From an uncultured Veillonella sp. (GTDB taxonomy: Bacteria; Bacillota; Negativicutes; Veillonellales; Veillonellaceae): a DNA stretch of 8,892 nt. Positions 7,225 to 8,892 of this stretch are shown in pieces. The notes beneath the pieces are model-generated. The model saw nothing but the letters and a program-made list of their open reading frames with translations, was not told the origin of the DNA and did not search any database. The translations under genes were made by a program, and so were the position numbers. The stretch spans positions 1 to 8,892 of the forward strand of contig USQK01000063.1 in NCBI GenBank assembly GCA_900556785.1, read 5' to 3'. Position 1 is the stretch's first letter. Every line of letters starts with the position of its first letter.

Positions 7225-7892
7225 ATCTATTTTTATGGGGCGCTTTGCCATATATTGCGTTTACCTTCTTAATCGTAGGCACACTTGTTCGTTTCTTCTA
7301 CTTTGAAAGAAACTGGACTACAAAATCAAGTGAATTTTTAGAGAAAAAACAATTACGTATTGCCAATCCATTGTTCCACTTTGGTTTGCTATGCGTTATC
7401 GGCGGTCACGTAGTAGGTGTATTAGTACCTAAAACTTGGACTGCAGCTATGGGTATTAATGACCATATGTACCATGAAGGTGCATTGTATATGGGTGCTG
7501 TAGCGGGTATCATCTTTATCGTTGGTTTCTTGCTCTTGATGAAACGCCGCTTTACTGTACCTGCTATGAAAGTAAATACATCTGGCTTTGATAAATGGCT
7601 ATATTTATTCTTAACATTGGCTATCTTTAGTGGTATGGCCGGTACATTACTTAATGCATCCGGGTTCTTTGATTACCGTGTATCCATCGGCCCATGGTTC
7701 CGTAGCTTGCTATCCTTTATGCCTGATCCATCCTTGATGGAAGGCGTGCCATTCATGTTTAAATTCCACATGTTGGCTTGGATGGTGGTTGCTATTATCT
7801 TCCCATTCAGCCGTTTGGTACACTGCTTGAGTGTTCCACTCAACTACTTAACACGTCCGTTCATTGTATATCGTAAACGAGACGAAAAATAA
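7221..7892 (+). CDS. narI: Respiratory nitrate reductase, gamma (cytochrome b) subunit NarI
   Basis: This 223-residue membrane subunit oxidises quinol and anchors NarGH to the inner face of the cytoplasmic membrane. Five hydrophobic helices are apparent at roughly 5-25, 52-70, 86-107, 125-145 and 180-200. The four heme b ligands are present: His53 and His63 in LFHFGLLCVIGGHVVG, and His183 and His201 in FKFHMLAWM and FPFSRLVHCLSVP, matching E. coli NarI His56, His66, His187 and His205. The C-terminal VPLNYLTRP is also typical. The ATG overlaps the narJ stop in ATGA, and GGAGG at 7206-7210 is ten bases upstream. It is the last gene of the operon, with a terminator about 50 bases downstream. Confidence 0.97.
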   Translation: MNLFLWGALPYIAFTFLIVGTLVRFFYFERNWTTKSSEFLEKKQLRIANPLFHFGLLCVIGGHVVGVLVPKTWTAAMGINDHMYHEGALYMGAVAGIIFIVGFLLLMKRRFTVPAMKVNTSGFDKWLYLFLTLAIFSGMAGTLLNASGFFDYRVSIGPWFRSLLSFMPDPSLMEGVPFMFKFHMLAWMVVAIIFPFSRLVHCLSVPLNYLTRPFIVYRKRDEK

Positions 7893-7943
7893 TTAGGATG
7901 ATGAATGATTTGTATGTCCTTCATGATATGACAAATTAATCGT

Positions 7944-7993
7944 AGCCCCTTGTAATAGTGAAAGCTGATGCTCACTACTACAAGGGGCTTTTT
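7944..7993 (+). terminator. Intrinsic terminator of the narGHJI operon
   Basis: AGCCCCTTGTA (7944-7954) pairs with TACAAGGGGCT (7979-7989). After one A/C mismatch, TAGTGA (7956-7961) pairs with TCACTA (7972-7977), leaving a ten-base loop. The run TTTTT (7989-7993) follows. It lies 51 bases after the narI stop and separates the operon from the next gene. Confidence 0.9.
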
Positions 7994-8036
7994 GTATAGT
8001 TTTGATACTATATAACTTGCTATTTAGAATTATTCT

Positions 8037-8042
8037 TATAAT
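8037..8042 (+). promoter_or_regulatory. Weak candidate -10 box for the heme membrane protein gene
   Basis: TATAAT lies in the 150-base gap between the operon terminator and the next gene, which must contain a promoter if the terminator is efficient. No matching -35 hexamer was found at the right distance (TTGCTA at 8017-8022 is only 14 bases away). A small inverted repeat GTTTA-N5-TAAAC at 8082-8096 lies downstream. Which element is used is uncertain. Confidence 0.25.
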
Positions 8043-8143
8043 AAATACCATCTATCGAATATAAGTAATCTACAAAATTCGGTTTAAATGATAAACTATA
8101 TCGTATAGATTAATTTTTAGATGATGTTTTCGAGAGGTATATG

Positions 8144-8746
8144 ATGGATCAAGTTACAACAAAACAGCAAAAAAGTATTTACCATATCTTTATATGGATT
8201 GCTGTATTATCCTTAATTATGATTGGTTTATTAGAGTGGGGTTACATCGCAGGCGGTCGTGCTTTTGGTAACTACAAAGTTTATACTGGTCTTGTGCCAT
8301 GGTGTGTATGGATTGTTATGACCTATTTAGCAACTCGCCCTAAATGGTTTACAAGCCGCTATAATTTAGGTGATATGTATAAGGTGCATCGTGCATTAGG
8401 TATAGCAACTGTAGCTGTTATTGCATTCCATTTATATCTCTATTTTGGTAAAGCTGCTAAATCTATCCTCGGTTGGTGGGGTGGCTATGTAGCCCTCACT
8501 TCTTTTGGTATTGCTACAATTTCTGGCCTTGCATTCTTAACACCAAAGTTGAGAAAGGTAACTGCATCTGGTCGAACAACAGGTATTTGGCTTCACCGCT
8601 TAAATCTTGTAGCATTAGTTGCTGCAGATATTCATATCCATGGCTTTACAAGAATTTCCAAAATGGTACCATTCCTTCAAGTGTTTGATATCATTACATA
8701 TGGTCTTGTGATTTATTGCATCTACTTGATGTTTAAAAAGAAATAA
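8144..8746 (+). CDS. Stand-alone ferric reductase-like b-heme membrane protein
   Basis: This 200-residue integral membrane protein has about six hydrophobic helices (roughly 12-32, 46-64, 82-102, 112-132, 148-168, 175-195). Two His pairs, His82/His96 (13 residues between) and His151/His164 (12 between, with His166 next to it), reproduce the heme spacing of ferric reductases and NADPH oxidases. It should therefore carry two b hemes stacked across the membrane. There is no FAD or NAD(P)H domain after the last helix, so an electron donor must be a separate protein or a quinol. A relative of MsrQ (YedZ), the heme partner of the methionine sulfoxide reductase MsrP, is an alternative, but no msrP is in view. 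The ATG at 8144 is chosen over 8141 because GAGAGG (8132-8137) is then six bases away. It has its own terminator and probably its own promoter; the substrate is unknown. Confidence 0.85.
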   Translation: MDQVTTKQQKSIYHIFIWIAVLSLIMIGLLEWGYIAGGRAFGNYKVYTGLVPWCVWIVMTYLATRPKWFTSRYNLGDMYKVHRALGIATVAVIAFHLYLYFGKAAKSILGWWGGYVALTSFGIATISGLAFLTPKLRKVTASGRTTGIWLHRLNLVALVAADIHIHGFTRISKMVPFLQVFDIITYGLVIYCIYLMFKKK

Positions 8747-8760
8747 TATGAATTGCTAAA

Positions 8761-8793
8761 GTCCCTTCTGTATAGTACAGAAGGGACTTTTTT
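8761..8793 (+). terminator. Intrinsic terminator after the heme membrane protein gene
   Basis: GTCCCTTCTGTA (8761-8772) and TACAGAAGGGAC (8776-8787) form a perfect 12-base stem with a TAG loop, followed by six Ts (8788-8793). AAA before the stem can pair with the first Ts. It starts 14 bases after the stop codon at 8744-8746. The minus-strand U tract is short, so termination in the other direction would be weaker. Confidence 0.92.
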
Positions 8794-8811
8794 AGTTATT
8801 GTCTTTAGACT

Positions 8812-8834
8812 GGTTCGCGACGTAGTCGCGAATC
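8812..8834. repeat. GC-rich hairpin, first of a tandem pair
   Basis: TTCGCGAC (8814-8821) and GTCGCGAA (8825-8832) pair perfectly around GTA; a G-U and a G-C pair extend the stem to ten. No U tract follows, so it is not an intrinsic terminator. Its GC-rich make-up contrasts with the AT-rich intergenic DNA elsewhere in the window. It may belong to a repeated or mobile element continuing beyond the window. Confidence 0.5.
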
Positions 8835-8841
8835 ATTAAAC

Positions 8842-8858
8842 CACCCGCTATGCGGGTG
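8842..8858. repeat. GC-rich hairpin, second of a tandem pair
   Basis: CACCCGC (8842-8848) and GCGGGTG (8852-8858) pair perfectly around TAT, seven bases after the previous hairpin. Short compact hairpins with three-base loops near each other resemble the subterminal hairpins of IS200/IS605-type elements and REP-like repeats, but no transposase is visible. The rest of the window to 8892 shows no recognisable gene. Confidence 0.5.
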
Positions 8859-8892
8859 CGGCAACGAAAGTTATACAAAAAAATCACCTTGC

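Noticed and set aside
8792..8890. Minus-strand 33-codon frame as a truncated transposase gene
   Set aside because: It was not listed as a gene because most of it runs through the two hairpins, it lacks recognisable transposase motifs, and its start is outside the window; it is kept only as a lead in the findings.

Overview
The window holds a complete respiratory nitrate reductase locus. From left to right it contains the 5' part of a leftward nitrate/nitrite transporter gene (narK-like), a divergent gene for a CRP/FNR-family regulator, the overlapping operon narG-narH-narJ-narI, and a separately terminated gene for a small b-heme membrane protein of the ferric reductase/NADPH oxidase fold. 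The last 100 bases hold two GC-rich hairpins that look unlike the rest. The sequence is AT-rich, with strong AGGAGG-type ribosome sites and U-tract terminators, which points to a Firmicute. The combination of narK, a regulator and narGHJI in an anaerobe-like, AT-rich background would fit Veillonella or a relative (Negativicutes). That assignment is inference from overall character, not from a marker gene.

Bases 1-493 encode the N-terminal 164 residues of NarK on the minus strand. Bases 494-848 are a divergent control region. It contains one good CRP-type palindrome (702-717) centred exactly 29.5 bases from a TATAAT box on each side (675-680 on minus, 739-744 on plus). This is the geometry of a class II activator site serving both genes. 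A perfect 17-base palindrome lies in the predicted narK leader. The regulator (849-1535) has the CRP recognition-helix residues R, E and R, but lacks both the cAMP-contacting Arg-Ser pair and an FNR-style cysteine cluster, so what it senses is open.

A strong intrinsic terminator (1547-1583) ends only 9 bases before the narG Shine-Dalgarno sequence. There is no room for a promoter after it, so narGHJI expression must come through this hairpin or start inside it or upstream of it. narG (1607-5284), narH (5274-6707, UUG start), narJ (6700-7224) and narI (7221-7892) each overlap the next by 4-11 bases, so translation is probably coupled. Together they would make the membrane-bound quinol:nitrate oxidoreductase: NarI takes electrons from quinol through two b hemes, NarH passes them along Fe-S clusters, NarG reduces nitrate at the molybdenum cofactor, and NarJ is the assembly chaperone. 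NarK would import nitrate and export nitrite. A long terminator closes the operon (7944-7993).

The last gene (8144-8746) encodes six predicted membrane helices with the two His pairs typical of ferric reductases and NADPH oxidases but no flavin domain. It has its own terminator (8761-8793). The end of the window (8812-8858) has two adjacent compact hairpins that could be the edge of a mobile or repeated element.
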